Shown piece by piece: positions 1 through 10,402 of a DNA stretch of 64,000 nucleotides (position 1 is the stretch's first letter; each line of letters opens with the position of its first letter). Location of the stretch: assembly GCA_024663395.1 (NCBI GenBank), contig JANFAH010000050.1, positions 186,001-250,000 on the forward strand, written 5' to 3'. The DNA is from Pisolithus tinctorius (taxonomy: Eukaryota > Basidiomycota > Agaricomycetes > Boletales > Pisolithaceae). A program made the translations under genes and the position numbers. Below the pieces are notes generated by a model that saw only the letters and a program-made list of their open reading frames with translations, was not told the DNA's origin and did no database searches.

Positions 1-118
1 GAGTAAGCATAGGGCGGTGGGAAGTGCGGCCGCATCACCAGAGAGTCCCGAACCTCACAAGTCAGGACACAAGCGAAGACGCGAAAGGAAGAGGAGATTT
101 AAGGGCGAAGGCTATTGA

Positions 119-3100
119 AAGGAAGCCGCTACGCCCGATAATCACACCCCGGGAGGGAAACGCACCAGACGTCCGGACAGGCGGAAGCGTGATGCCCCTA
201 AACTAAGCAAAGAAGAGCAAGAACGACATAAGGTGGAGGGCCTATGCTTCATCTGCCATAAGTCGGGGCATTTCTCGAGGAATTGTCCTGATCGTCAGAC
301 CGTGCTCAATGCCAGCAAGTCCTCAGGCGTTACGAGTTTTGGTGTGGGTGTCGACTTCGGAGATATTGAGTGCCAACGTCAGTTGGCGAGTTCGTCTAGG
401 CACGGCCCTGAGGTATCCTTGAACTTCATTCAGGCTCGAGGGCCTACGATCCAGGAAGATGATGGCGTACCTGATGATGATCTCCCAGACCTGGAGAGCG
501 TCTCAGACGACGAAGACTACCGAACTAGCGATAGTACCATTCCCGAAGAAGAAGCCCCGAATGACGGAATACATGTCTACGCCTATAGGAGCAACCAGGC
601 CCGTGGAATCTGGTGGGTGGGCACAAAACTAGGGCACCCCCTGGAGGACAGGGCCATGGAACGACTATCCGGGATCTGCTACCCCGGCGATGACCCGAAC
701 TCGTTGCGCACTTATATGGACTCCCGATTCCTGGTCTATGATCTGATGGATGGCCGACACATGATTGTGGAAAGCGAACGAGATGTATTAGGCCCAGGAG
801 ACGAGATTACAGTCGAAACGCACCTGCTAATGAACCCTGCTTTCCGACTTGATAGTTGGTACTGGTTTCGAAAGGGAGAACGCGCTGGTATCCCGAAAAC
901 GGAACTGAGACGCCAAGAGCGCGCGCGGACCTGGAGATCAAACCCCATGGGACGCCCTATTGAGGACTGCATTATCGCTAAGCTCGAGGAGCACAGTCTT
1001 CAAATGCTGGAAGGGGGAAACTCAGGACGATTTGCGTGTGTTAGGGAAGATAAGACGACAATCGACGTACTTGACTATCACCTGGCGGCCCGCCTGGTCC
1101 TCCCGCTGGAAAGGATTTCCAGGCCAGACTTCGACGTCGTGCATTGGCATGCTAAGAGGCTGTTTCGCGTGTGTGTAGCCTTAACGAGCAGTGACCCCCT
1201 GGAGGAAGAAGACCCGGGGATCTGCGCACTATTCAAGAGCGCTGGAAACGATGAAACCAACGGGGTCGCAGATCAGTTGAAAGACGCACCGTATGACATG
1301 ATCCAGTTGAATGGCGTTAAGGTCCGCGATGAGGATAAGTTGACCCTACAGAGAAATTCCTCGATAGCCAAGGATTTCACGCGAAAGATACCGAAGCCTC
1401 TGGTGGTCGTCGTGCACGTGAACGGCCACCCGGCGCACGCGCTGATCGATACGGGATCGCTGGCTGATTTCATGTCAGTGACGCTTGCAGAACAATTGAA
1501 AGTGAAACGTATTTCGCTTGAGAAACCTCTCACCATTCAGCTCGCGGTTCAGGGCTCGCGGTCCAAGGTGAACTTCGGCACTAAGGCCCGTTTCCAATAT
1601 CAAGGGATTGACTGCGAACAATACTTCGATGTCATGAACTTGCAAAACTACGATCTGATCCTAGGGACACCGTTCCTCTATCAGCACAAAGTAATGGTGG
1701 GGTTACACTCGCCTAGAGTCGTTGTGGGAAGTGTTACGCCCACCGAGATGAAAGGAGCGCAGGTCTCAACCCTGGAATCACGCGCGATGGACGTTTACCA
1801 TGAGAACCTTGAGAAGGCAAGGAAGTACTTACAGGAATTAGCAAAGCCTCTATGCTCCCAAGTAGGAGCGACGGCCCTTCCCCCATTCCGAGCCATAAAT
1901 CACGAGATCCCACTGATAGATGAAAAGAAAATATACCCTTGGCGGCCATCTAGATGTCCAGAGGCGTTAAGACCTCTTTGGGCGGAAAAGAAAAACGCCT
2001 ACTTGAAAACCGGCCGCTGGGAACTAACCGCAGCAAGGAACACTTGCCCAATGTTGCTAATACCAAAGGCAGGGAACCCTCCGCGACTCCGTGTGGTGGT
2101 TGACCTACGCGAGCGAAACAAGAATATGCGCAAGTTATCGTCACCGATGCCTGATATGGATGGTATCCTACGGCGAGTGGCCAAGAGGCCATATAGGTCG
2201 ATCATTGATGGAGCCGACGCGTACAAACAAATTCGGGTGATCCCCGAGCATGTAGAAAGGACGGCCGTTACGACCCCAGACGGAAATATGGTCAGTCTGG
2301 TAGTCCAGCAAGGCGACTGCAACGCTCCAGCGACGTACCAAGCCCTAATGAATCACATTTTTGGGGAATATGTGGGAACGTTCATGGACGTATACTTGGA
2401 TGATATAATCATCTACTCTGAGACCCTGGAAGATCACATTAGACACGTCAAACTCGTTCTTGAAATCCTCACACGAGAGAAACTTTACCTGAGCGAGAAG
2501 AAACTTCGTTTCTTGTGTGATGAAGTGAAGATCCTGGGTCGCGTCGTCACTGATGATGGAATAAAAATGGATCCTGAAAAGGTCGATCGGATCCTCAACT
2601 GGAAAGTCCCCACCAACCGGACGTTATGCAAAGGATTTATTGGGTCAGTAGGCTACCTGGCAGACGACATCTACAAAGTCCGCGTACCTTTGGGTGTGCT
2701 AGCAGAAGCAAGCACCGAAACTCGTCCCTTCCGGTGGACGTTTACTGAGCAGCGAGCATTCGAAACGGTGAAACAATACGTTGCCACCTGTGCGAGTCAC
2801 AGCCACGTTCCCTTGGAGTACGGACCCGACCGCGAACCCATCTGGGTTATGACCGACGCCTGCGGAAATGGAATAGGCGGAGTAATTGCACAGGGGAAGG
2901 ACTGGAAGTCCGCGAAGATAGCCGCCTTTTACTCTGCGAAGATGTCGTCAGCTCAACGTAACTACCCCGTTCATGAGCAAGAGCTCCTTGCTGGGGTGGA
3001 AATGATGTTAAGGCACCGGGATATACTGCAGGGCACTCACTTCACGTGGGTTACCGACCATAAGAGTCTGATGTACTTGCTGGAACAGAAAGACCTGTCT

Positions 3101-4672
3101 GGGAGACAAGCACGCTGGTTAGAGAAACTGGCCGAGTTTGACTTTGATATCAAACACGTACCTGGTGTCGATAACATCCTCCTGGACGCTCTCTCTCGGA
3201 TGTATGAATTTGATGCGCCAGGGACTATCCGTGCGCCCAGCGAATATCTGCATCATGACCTAGAGATTGAGGAGTCTGCCAATACGGAGGAACGTCAGCA
3301 AATCATCAGCGCACCTTTGTATGTTGGCGTCGAAGCGATGGCGATGTCCACCAGGTCCCAAGCGCGGGCAACAGTGAAACAACCGGAAGACACTTCGCCG
3401 AGTGACTCCCACAAAGCGCCCAAGGCAGCGGGACCATCCTCTGTGCGCCGATTGCGATTAGTGCTGAAACCTCCGGCGATGCCCTCTCCAACGAGCGTTG
3501 AGGAGCGACCTATGGAGGGGGAGCCGCCTGCTGCAATGAGCAGTGCGGATGACGCATGCGAACGCACGGAGGACGCACCTGCTCAGCCCGCTACCAAGAG
3601 AGTGACCATGCGCCATCGTCGCCCTCCAACACCGCCCGCGGAGACTGGCCGGCCTGAAACCGGTATCGAATTTGCTAGGAGAATGAAGAATCACTTCGTT
3701 CTTCTTGGCCCAGGCGAACGAAGGAAGGGGGATGAGGACAGTGAACGTCCCCCACCTGAGGACACACACGCTGTAAACACGATGCATGACACACGGATCC
3801 CTATGCCGGACACGGGGCAACTCACGTCAGAAGGTGACATAACGAGGGCACCGACGACTAGGGTACCATTGGTTGTATACCCAGGAAGCGAAGGGATACT
3901 CAAAGCTGCTAAGCACAAGTATGATAGGGACCCTTTCTTCAAACGGATCATCGAGGACCCACAGGCTTTCAAGAACTTCAATATCACACCTGATGGATTC
4001 ATCAGTCTGAAACTCCCGGATCGCACCGTGTTCTGCGTACCTGATATTGAGGTAGACGGCAAACGACTTAGGGAGGTCATCATCAACCATGCCCACTCCT
4101 TGCTCGCCCACCTAGGCGCCAGAAAGACGGTGTCATATATTCGTGAATTCCTGTGGTGGGACTCTATGGTGAAAGATATCACCGCATACTGTACATCATG
4201 TCAGACTTGCCAACGGAGCAAGCCACCGACCCACAAACCATTCGGACTACTAAACCCACTCTCTGTACCATCCAGACCTTGGGAATCGATTGGAGTAGAC
4301 TTTGTGGGACCGCTCCCAGAGTCCAAAGACCGCGACGGTGAGTATGACTCGATAACGGTGATTATCGATTTGCTAACTTCCATGGTGCACATCGTACCGA
4401 GCCGAACAACCTATACTGCTCGTGAAGTAGCAGAATTAATGTTCGCCGAGGTGTATAAACACCACGGCTTACCTCGAGCGATCATTAGCGACCGCGACGT
4501 CCTGTTCACTAGTACCTTCTGGAAACGCCTAAATGAGCTAATTGGGATTAAGCAGAAAATGTCGAGTGCGTACCACCCGGAAACAGATGGCGCTACGGAA
4601 CGCGCCAACCGAACCATTGCCCAGATGCTGAGATGCTGCATCGGGCCGAATCAAAAGGACTGGGTGTCATGA
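119..4672 (+). CDS. gypsy-1 Gag-Pol, first part (zinc knuckle, protease, RT, RNase H, integrase core), ends at an internal TGA
   Basis: The frame is open from 119, after a TGA at 116-118; there is no clear start codon, and upstream gag is probably in another frame or lost. In order: CCHC knuckle CFICHKSGHFSRNC (near 245-285); retroviral-type aspartic protease with IDTGS (about 1446-1460); RT with YLDDI (about 2393-2407); RNase H beginning at TDACGNG (about 2851); integrase with an HHCC finger (about 4090-4215), then DFVG (about 4296), SDRD (about 4488) and a Glu near 4595, a DDE set. The frame stops at TGA 4670-4672 inside the integrase and continues in the same frame afterwards. This is a retroelement polyprotein for replication and integration, probably now inactive. 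Confidence 0.9.
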   Translation, partial: KEAATPDNHTPGGKRTRRPDRRKRDAPKLSKEEQERHKVEGLCFICHKSGHFSRNCPDRQTVLNASKSSGVTSFGVGVDFGDIECQRQLASSSRHGPEVSLNFIQARGPTIQEDDGVPDDDLPDLESVSDDEDYRTSDSTIPEEEAPNDGIHVYAYRSNQARGIWWVGTKLGHPLEDRAMERLSGICYPGDDPNSLRTYMDSRFLVYDLMDGRHMIVESERDVLGPGDEITVETHLLMNPAFRLDSWYWFRKGERAGIPKTELRRQERARTWRSNPMGRPIEDCIIAKLEEHSLQMLEGGNSGRFACVREDKTTIDVLDYHLAARLVLPLERISRPDFDVVHWHAKRLFRVCVALTSSDPLEEEDPGICALFKSAGNDETNGVADQLKDAPYDMIQLNGVKVRDEDKLTLQRNSSIAKDFTRKIPKPLVVVVHVNGHPAHALIDTGSLADFMSVTLAEQLKVKRISLEKPLTIQLAVQGSRSKVNFGTKARFQYQGIDCEQYFDVMNLQNYDLILGTPFLYQHKVMVGLHSPRVVVGSVTPTEMKGAQVSTLESRAMDVYHENLEKARKYLQELAKPLCSQVGATALPPFRAINHEIPLIDEKKIYPWRPSRCPEALRPLWAEKKNAYLKTGRWELTAARNTCPMLLIPKAGNPPRLRVVVDLRERNKNMRKLSSPMPDMDGILRRVAKRPYRSIIDGADAYKQIRVIPEHVERTAVTTPDGNMVSLVVQQGDCNAPATYQALMNHIFGEYVGTFMDVYLDDIIIYSETLEDHIRHVKLVLEILTREKLYLSEKKLRFLCDEVKILGRVVTDDGIKMDPEKVDRILNWKVPTNRTLCKGFIGSVGYLADDIYKVRVPLGVLAEASTETRPFRWTFTEQRAFETVKQYVATCASHSHVPLEYGPDREPIWVMTDACGNGIGGVIAQGKDWKSAKIAAFYSAKMSSAQRNYPVHEQELLAGVEMMLRHRDILQGTHFTWVTDHKSLMYLLEQKDLSGRQARWLEKLAEFDFDIKHVPGVDNILLDALSRMYEFDAPGTIRAPSEYLHHDLEIEESANTEERQQIISAPLYVGVEAMAMSTRSQARATVKQPEDTSPSDSHKAPKAAGPSSVRRLRLVLKPPAMPSPTSVEERPMEGEPPAAMSSADDACERTEDAPAQPATKRVTMRHRRPPTPPAETGRPETGIEFARRMKNHFVLLGPGERRKGDEDSERPPPEDTHAVNTMHDTRIPMPDTGQLTSEGDITRAPTTRVPLVVYPGSEGILKAAKHKYDRDPFFKRIIEDPQAFKNFNITPDGFISLKLPDRTVFCVPDIEVDGKRLREVIINHAHSLLAHLGARKTVSYIREFLWWDSMVKDITAYCTSCQTCQRSKPPTHKPFGLLNPLSVPSRPWESIGVDFVGPLPESKDRDGEYDSITVIIDLLTSMVHIVPSRTTYTAREVAELMFAEVYKHHGLPRAIISDRDVLFTSTFWKRLNELIGIKQKMSSAYHPETDGATERANRTIAQMLRCCIGPNQKDWVS

Positions 4673-6832
4673 CTACCTGCCATCGAGTTTGCAATCAATA
4701 ACGCAACATCGGAATCAACTGGTTATGCACCGTTCTTCCTGAACACCGGACGGATGCCTCGACGGATGATCTGGGACTCCCCGACGAGAGATGAATACCC
4801 AAGCGTGAGAGCGTTTGCCAATAAAATGAAACTTACTCTGTTGGACGCCCATGACGCAATCCTAAAGGCACGATTGAAACAAGTGGTTGGCGCTAATAAA
4901 AAGCGCCGAGTGTGCCCATTTGTTACGGGTGACCTCGTGTACGTCTCCACCAAGAATATTAGCTTGTCAAGGGGGACATCACGAAAGCTCGTACCGAAAT
5001 TCATTGGACCGTACCGCATTTCGGACGACTTTGGGAATAATTCTTATCGCGTTGAATTACCTGATAACCTAAAGCAAAGAGGTATTCACGACGTGTTTCA
5101 TTCATCATTGTTAAGGGTGCACATACCTAATGACGATAGAAAGTTCCCTGGACGGAAAGACGATCAGATTCCGGAACTCGGAGGGACAAACCGAGAATGG
5201 GCTGTCGACCAGATAATTAGCCATTGTGGCAGCCGATCGGACGCGAAGTTCGAAGTGAAGTGGACAGCTGGAGATCGAACGTGGTTACCCTACGACGAGG
5301 TCGCGCACCTGAAAGCGCTTACCGATTATTTCGAGGCCATTGGGGTTGGTGGGATTGAAAATTTAAGGGACGAGAGCGATGGGAGCTCGTCGGACGACGA
5401 CTCCCAGGTGTTCATAGGACACTTGACACCGCATATCTGTGGGGCCCATTTAAATCGCTCATGTCCCAACTGGAGGTCCCCATCCACTCACCTACACCCC
5501 ACTACGGCTGGATCCTCCCGCTCTCAAAATCATCAACCCAAGACCCGTCCTCGTCCGTACCACCCTCATCGCTCCACTAAACACAACCAACCTCCTGCGC
5601 CTTCGAGTCGTCCCTATAACCATTCACGCCGCCCTTCGGATCACCCTCGTCGGGCCCACCTACGTTCAGGTTTGCGTACACGATCCAACTCACGAGCGTT
5701 ATACACCTCCAGGCCCAGGGGATGCAAGTGCGACTCCCACTGTCATTGTTACGCCCGTAAAACCGCCTCCTACCCGAAGAGGGCACGTCGCCGATCGCAC
5801 CCCGCTCCCTTGATATCTCGGCCTGCAAGGCAACCCGTCATCAGCCCCGAAAATCTAGCAACGCTCCACAACACCCTGTCCAACATCGTTAGCGAGCTAC
5901 AGAGCTTAGCTATCAACCACTCACCTGACACGAAACGTCATCAGGCCGCCACTATGTCGAACCCTGCCCAAAGTTGTTCCATTGAACGGACTAGCTTTGA
6001 TTATTTTGTCATCTGGGTTGACTCCGGCCCTGGGCAGACAGAGGAGCGACTCTTGGTTCACCGTGAGCAGATTCGGTCCTTCTTCGTGTACGACAGAGCG
6101 CTGCGGCGAAACGAGGGAGATCCCCTCGACGTCCCTGCTGGATATCGTCAGTTCAGGGAAGCTTACCACCATAGAGCCACTACGAGGTCGCGATTCGCTT
6201 ACCTTGAACCTGGCACGGGACATCGCATTGTCATCACGGGCCCAGCCCCAACTAGGGAGGAAGTTCTGGGAGCGGACGCTGACCTGCGTAGCAGGGAAGA
6301 GATAGAGGGCGGGCAGGTACTCAACGCTGCAGAGACTGAGACATTGAATAGCCTGCTCTGGGACGCGGCAGAGAGGGCTAGACGCCAGCGCGATCGCTCC
6401 CAGCGAGGTTATCAGGACCGCCGGGATCGTAGAGGAGACAATCGTCGTACAAGGGGGCCTCTGGGTGATCGTCCCAACTCGTCGCCATTTAGAACACAAG
6501 GATCAGAGAGGCCTCGGACCAGTAGACATCGCGAGACCTCGCGTACAAGCAGGCGTCGCAAGGCACCTAAAACCACTGCTGATAATCGTCAGAGTGCCAC
6601 CGTCGCTAGTTCCTCGACCTCTACCTTAGACATGGATCCCCCTTTCGACACCCTCGCCGATCCTACTCATATCACGATTAACCATCTAAGCGTCGACAGT
6701 GTCTTCGATGGCCCGGACGACGAAGGGGAATACGGAGAGGATTACGACGGCATAGCAGATGCGGAGGGTGAAGTTGATGAAACGATGCCCCAGGACGAGA
6801 CCGCGGGAAGTGCCGGGGACGCTGCTTTGTAA
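4673..6832 (+). CDS. gypsy-1 Pol, distal part: integrase C-terminus, chromodomain and a long extra tail
   Basis: Same frame as the upstream Pol, separated only by the TGA. The integrase core ends near 4750 and is followed by a GPY/F-like region (KFIGPYRI, about 4999). A chromodomain-like module follows: FEVKWTAGDRTWLPYDEV, about 5250-5305. About 500 codons then follow without a stop. They comprise a His/Arg/Ser/Pro-rich stretch (about 5440-5850), a folded-looking segment starting near FDYFVIWVDSG (about 5997-6270), a basic Arg-rich region and an acidic C-terminus ending at 6832. The chromodomain normally lies close to the end of Pol in chromoviruses, so the tail is unusual. I do not recognise it. 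Confidence 0.82.
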   Translation, partial: LPAIEFAINNATSESTGYAPFFLNTGRMPRRMIWDSPTRDEYPSVRAFANKMKLTLLDAHDAILKARLKQVVGANKKRRVCPFVTGDLVYVSTKNISLSRGTSRKLVPKFIGPYRISDDFGNNSYRVELPDNLKQRGIHDVFHSSLLRVHIPNDDRKFPGRKDDQIPELGGTNREWAVDQIISHCGSRSDAKFEVKWTAGDRTWLPYDEVAHLKALTDYFEAIGVGGIENLRDESDGSSSDDDSQVFIGHLTPHICGAHLNRSCPNWRSPSTHLHPTTAGSSRSQNHQPKTRPRPYHPHRSTKHNQPPAPSSRPYNHSRRPSDHPRRAHLRSGLRTRSNSRALYTSRPRGCKCDSHCHCYARKTASYPKRARRRSHPAPLISRPARQPVISPENLATLHNTLSNIVSELQSLAINHSPDTKRHQAATMSNPAQSCSIERTSFDYFVIWVDSGPGQTEERLLVHREQIRSFFVYDRALRRNEGDPLDVPAGYRQFREAYHHRATTRSRFAYLEPGTGHRIVITGPAPTREEVLGADADLRSREEIEGGQVLNAAETETLNSLLWDAAERARRQRDRSQRGYQDRRDRRGDNRRTRGPLGDRPNSSPFRTQGSERPRTSRHRETSRTSRRRKAPKTTADNRQSATVASSSTSTLDMDPPFDTLADPTHITINHLSVDSVFDGPDDEGEYGEDYDGIADAEGEVDETMPQDETAGSAGDAAL

Positions 6833-6868
6833 GCAAGTTTTACACGAAGAAAGGGTACTTTGTACCCT

Positions 6869-6879
6869 GGAGGGGGGAA
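6869..6879 (+). other. polypurine tract of gypsy-1
   Basis: The run GGAGGGGGGAA lies directly before the LTR start TGTAAGG at 6880. This is the expected place for plus-strand DNA priming in an LTR element. Confidence 0.8.
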
Positions 6880-7169
6880 TGTAAGGACTCGGTCCGACGC
6901 TGTCGACCGTTTGTTCAGATGGTGAATTCTCTATGACAGTCTTACTTATCATCTCATTTGTTTCTTGATCCTACTTTACCCGTAGCAGTACTCTGACATA
7001 TTTCGTGCCTGCTCTCTAACCTATAAAATGGCCTATGTAGCGTACTGTACGGGGACTCTCTTTTTCTACCTCGAATCAAACAGACCTTTCACTCTGGAAA
7101 CGAGTAGTATTTAAGAAGAATCCTGGTGTGGTGTCGTTGCAAGTCTTATAACTTCGCATCGCCATTACA
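6880..7169 (+). repeat. 3' LTR of gypsy-1 (290 bp)
   Basis: Starts TGTAAGGACT and ends GCCATTACA, so the ends are the perfect short inverted pair TGTAA/TTACA. It follows the purine tract directly. A TATA-like TATAAAA lies at 7022-7028. The 5' LTR is outside the window, so the right boundary rests on the terminal repeat and on flanking homology with position 11735. Confidence 0.82.
7022..7028 (+). promoter_or_regulatory. TATA-like box in gypsy-1 LTR
   Basis: TATAAAA about 142 bp into the LTR, a usual position for the U3 promoter of a fungal gypsy element. Assigned from sequence and position only. Confidence 0.45.
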
Positions 7170-7174
7170 ACCAC

Positions 7175-7370
7175 TCACTTCCCCGCAAACTCCGTTCTCA
7201 GGTGGAACGGCCATCAACTTTTCGCTCCAGTTTCTTAGGCTTCTTCCCCGCTTGCAAATTCTTCTATCTCCTCTTCTGTCCAACTGACTCTTCAGAACGG
7301 CCTGCTGGAAGATGCTGAGTGCCTATTTTCTGTGCCTGAGTTTGAGTATGATGAATCGTTTCATTAAGGG
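7175..7370 (-). pseudogene. remnant of GPALPP1-like gene, 5' exon end (copy a)
   Basis: Aligned by eye with the intact gene at 59653-59860. Shared landmarks, in order, are the ACTCAC splice-donor complement, GTGGAAC, CTTAGG-TTCTT, TATCTCCTCT, GCTGGA and GCCTA-TT before a GAGT-rich acidic stretch. There is no open frame. It lies head-to-head with the deaminase gene that starts at 7620, the same arrangement as at 11735-12137. It is a piece of a duplicated module, not a working gene. Confidence 0.6.
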
Positions 7371-7619
7371 ATAGCCACCACTGCAACGTGTGCACAGGGA
7401 CAATCGGTGTGTGACGCAGGTTCTTGCGCTCGTCCTGCAGCTACCCTTCCACCTCAGATATGTTGTTTCGTTCTAGATTTGGGTAGACTCGTGGATATCT
7501 GGAAGCTTCCATAGGCATCAATCTGGCACCTCGTGACACGCTGCATCCTGCTCGTCATCTCACCGAACTCTCAACCCAGTCAGCTCATCGTCTCTTTCCC
7601 TCGAGAGGACACCATCGGT

Positions 7620-10402
7620 ATGGCCAAGTTTCAGTGGGAAGACCACAAACAATTTATTAGCCTCATCAACATGCTATCCCTACGCAACGGCGGTCAGCTT
7701 GGACCGAATGACGAGGAAGCAGATGGAGTAGAGGTTGACGTTGATAACCGCTGGAACCAACCCTCTGTTGGGGATAGCAAAGAAGACGAACTCAAGCAGC
7801 ACTTTCTGGACAGGTTCGCAGAGATCATGTCACGAGACAAGGGTGGAAAGCACGTTTGTTGTGTAGCATTGCGCCAGTCAGGAGATCGACGCCTCGACGG
7901 GGACGTCAAGATTTCCTTGTTGATTACTCGTAATGTTGCTTTCAAGAATCACGATAAGAAGTTCTGTAGCACACTTCAGGAGCTGCTCGCTGCCATCAGG
8001 GCGTCTGCGGGTGATGAGATTAAAGGTATGTGCATTGTTGTGCCCCACAGGAGAATTTGAACTGATGTTTCCTGGCATCTTAGATTTACCCGCAGTCAAA
8101 CAGAAGCTTTGGGAGGAATTAGTACACTATGACCAACCTCGCATTGATCGTTATGCGGATAGCTTGCGCGACAACTTGCAAGCATTCAAAAGTGCTGGAT
8201 TACTGGATCGCATCCCTCCCTATGGCTCCGACCATCAGTATCCGCCATACGGCAACTTTGAACCTACCACTTTCTGTGGCGATCCCGATATCGGCCCTTA
8301 CTCAGCGGTCACCCATGACGCCTACATGACGTTTGCCCAGGGGCGTATTCTCGAACTTGACAATATCCTTTGTACCAAAGGCAGAGCCTGGCGACGTCGG
8401 CTCGTGGAGCAGACTTACGCCATTCGCCGCATGAGATCACTCCAGACACTTATCAACTCTTGCCGAAAGCCTTCCGTTCGGCATAAGCTCTTCAGGGACA
8501 TCCGGTTTTTGGGCCGTTTGGAATCTTGCCTTCGTACGTTCATGGAAGCAGCACTGCATATACCGGGGTTGGCCCAACTATCCATTGTTCTCATTGAGAA
8601 CCTCCAACCTTGTTCTCTTTCATACGAATTACCCCCTTTGGTGGATGCGATGCAACATCTCGGTCAGCCTCTGAATACGACCACTGTCAGGAAATTTATT
8701 AGCAAAAAGTGGAACGTCACCAAGGCAGAACTAGAGTTCGAGCAGCTTCAGAGAAAACTCTCTGGGGAACCCCTTCCTACTCACGCCGAACTTCAACTCA
8801 TCCTTCACATCACCAAGACCGCGTATAGTGAAAACATCAGAGAAATGTACCCATATATCGGATGCAGCAAGTTATCGTGCCTCCTTTGTGCTGCATTCAT
8901 CAAGCACTTTGCTCTGAATGGCATTTCATTCAGAACGCGTGGGAGTCACGGAAAGATCTACCCACGGTGGTCCATTCCGGACATGGATGGATTGCATGAC
9001 GACATGGTTACAGCTCTCGATTCTGCGTTGGAGAGAATTCAAAACCTGCTGCGCGGCGAGTTCATGAAACCCATCATATCAACCACCCATCTCCCTGAAT
9101 CATCTTCTGGAGTTACAGATGATACGGACAGTATGGATGATACGGATGATGGTACGCCTGTTCCTCTCTGTCTAGATCAGGCTGGATGATAGTTGCATCG
9201 TAGATATATCTGTGGGCAAAAAGGAGCTCTGGGAGGAGTTATTGCGTTATAACCAACCCCGCCTTGATCATTGTGCGGATTGCTTGCGCAACAATTTGAA
9301 GGCGTTCAAATCTACTGGATCCCTGGACAGCATTCCACATTACACCCCTCAACTGTCGCAGAATGATGATTTTGAACACAGAACTTTCTGTGACGACCCT
9401 TCCATCGGTCCGTACTCAGAGGCTACTCATGACAACTACATGAAGCTAGCGCAGAAGCATATCCTCGAACTTGATGCTATTCTTTCCGTTGGCGACAGAG
9501 CTACCCAGCGGCACCTTCTCGCTGATCACGCCTATCCCATCCGAAATATAAACTCCCTCAAGATATTTATCAATTCTTGCCCTGAGGTTTCCATTCGACA
9601 TAGGCTTCTGTCGGACGTTCTCGCCTTGGGCCGTTTGATGGACTGCCTCGTCCGCGCGTGCTGGATGTACCGTTTGGGTGACCTTGACTACGACACTATG
9701 CAAGATTTCGGATTCGCAGTGCCAGTGGAGACACGCAACTCATTCTTGCTCTATGGTCTGCTACTGAACGGGTACCATCCAAATCCTAGTCTACCCTTGT
9801 GCAGTGACTTATATTTCGAGTTCGGTTTCGTGACCGGTCGTGGCCTCGAGGGCGAGGAGGTCTTGCCCGGGGTGTATAGGAGTCTCATCTCTAGATGCTC
9901 TTTCACGGAGTTTTGGACCGCATTTCAATCCAACAACCTCGTTGAGTTGATGGATGAAAAGGGGCTTGGACCCGAACGCAAGAAAGTCCTGCATTTCGAG
10001 GACTTTATGAAAATCAAGCGCAACCATCTGCGGCCTAGTGTATGGCGCCTCAGGCACTTCGTTCACTCGAAGGATGTGGAACCCCCGTTATCTGTCCTTA
10101 TGGACTACGGGTTCTTCAACTGCATGACAGGTGGAGAGATATTCTCTCTCAAAGCGGTGTACAAAGAACTCCTTGACTCTCCAAGGGTCGATCCCATGGA
10201 ATTGCACGCAGCTTGTATCAAGGGTGAATTGTATAATTTCGCTCGCAGACATAACCCGAACCTCGAGCAGGAATTCAAGACGCTGATGACCAACTTTTAC
10301 CCACTACGTAACAACACTCGGTGGGCAGGCTCGTCCCCGAGTGTTCTTTTATGCTTGGTTTTCTTTTTCCTTTCGATTTTACTTGCGTACCTTTGGGGTT
10401 GA
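7620..10402 (+). CDS. OTT_1508-like deaminase, fused gene with duplicated N-domain and distinct C-terminal domain
   Basis: Three exons fit: 7620-8025, 8084-9151 and 9204-10402, with 58-nt and 52-nt GT-AG introns, both phase 1, giving about 890 aa. Exon 1 encodes the family N-terminus (MAKFQW...). Exon 2 encodes a helical domain (KLWEELVHYDQPR) and the deaminase core: HAE at 8782-8790, and YIGCSKLSCLLC about 90 bp later, which supplies the Cys ligands. These fit the fungal OTT_1508-like deaminase family, a zinc-dependent deaminase fold of unknown substrate. Exon 3 repeats the helical domain (KELWEELLRYNQPR), then joins a different C-terminal region whose relative follows the MYND finger in the decayed copy at 25490-26437. 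It ends with a hydrophobic segment (about 10338-10400). The start ATG has a good context. Transcript evidence is needed to confirm the fusion; otherwise these are two adjacent partial copies. Confidence 0.75.

Larger units (their letters stand above)
1..7169 (+). mobile_element. Ty3/gypsy chromovirus-type LTR retrotransposon (gypsy-1), 5' end outside window
   Basis: The order gag zinc knuckle, aspartic protease, reverse transcriptase, RNase H, integrase, chromodomain is that of a Ty3/gypsy chromovirus. The left window edge falls inside gag, so the 5' LTR and primer binding site are not visible. The right end is well defined: a purine tract followed by a 290-bp LTR that starts TGTAA and ends TTACA. 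The flank after the LTR is a GPALPP1-like gene remnant that also occurs, without this element, at about 11735. The element therefore inserted into that remnant, and the five bases after the LTR (7170-7174) are the expected target duplication, whose partner lies outside the window. Confidence 0.93.

Noticed and set aside
8026..8083. Frameshift in the first deaminase copy
   Set aside because: A 58-nt GTATGT...TTAG intron at the same place as the 54-nt intron of the second copy restores the frame exactly.
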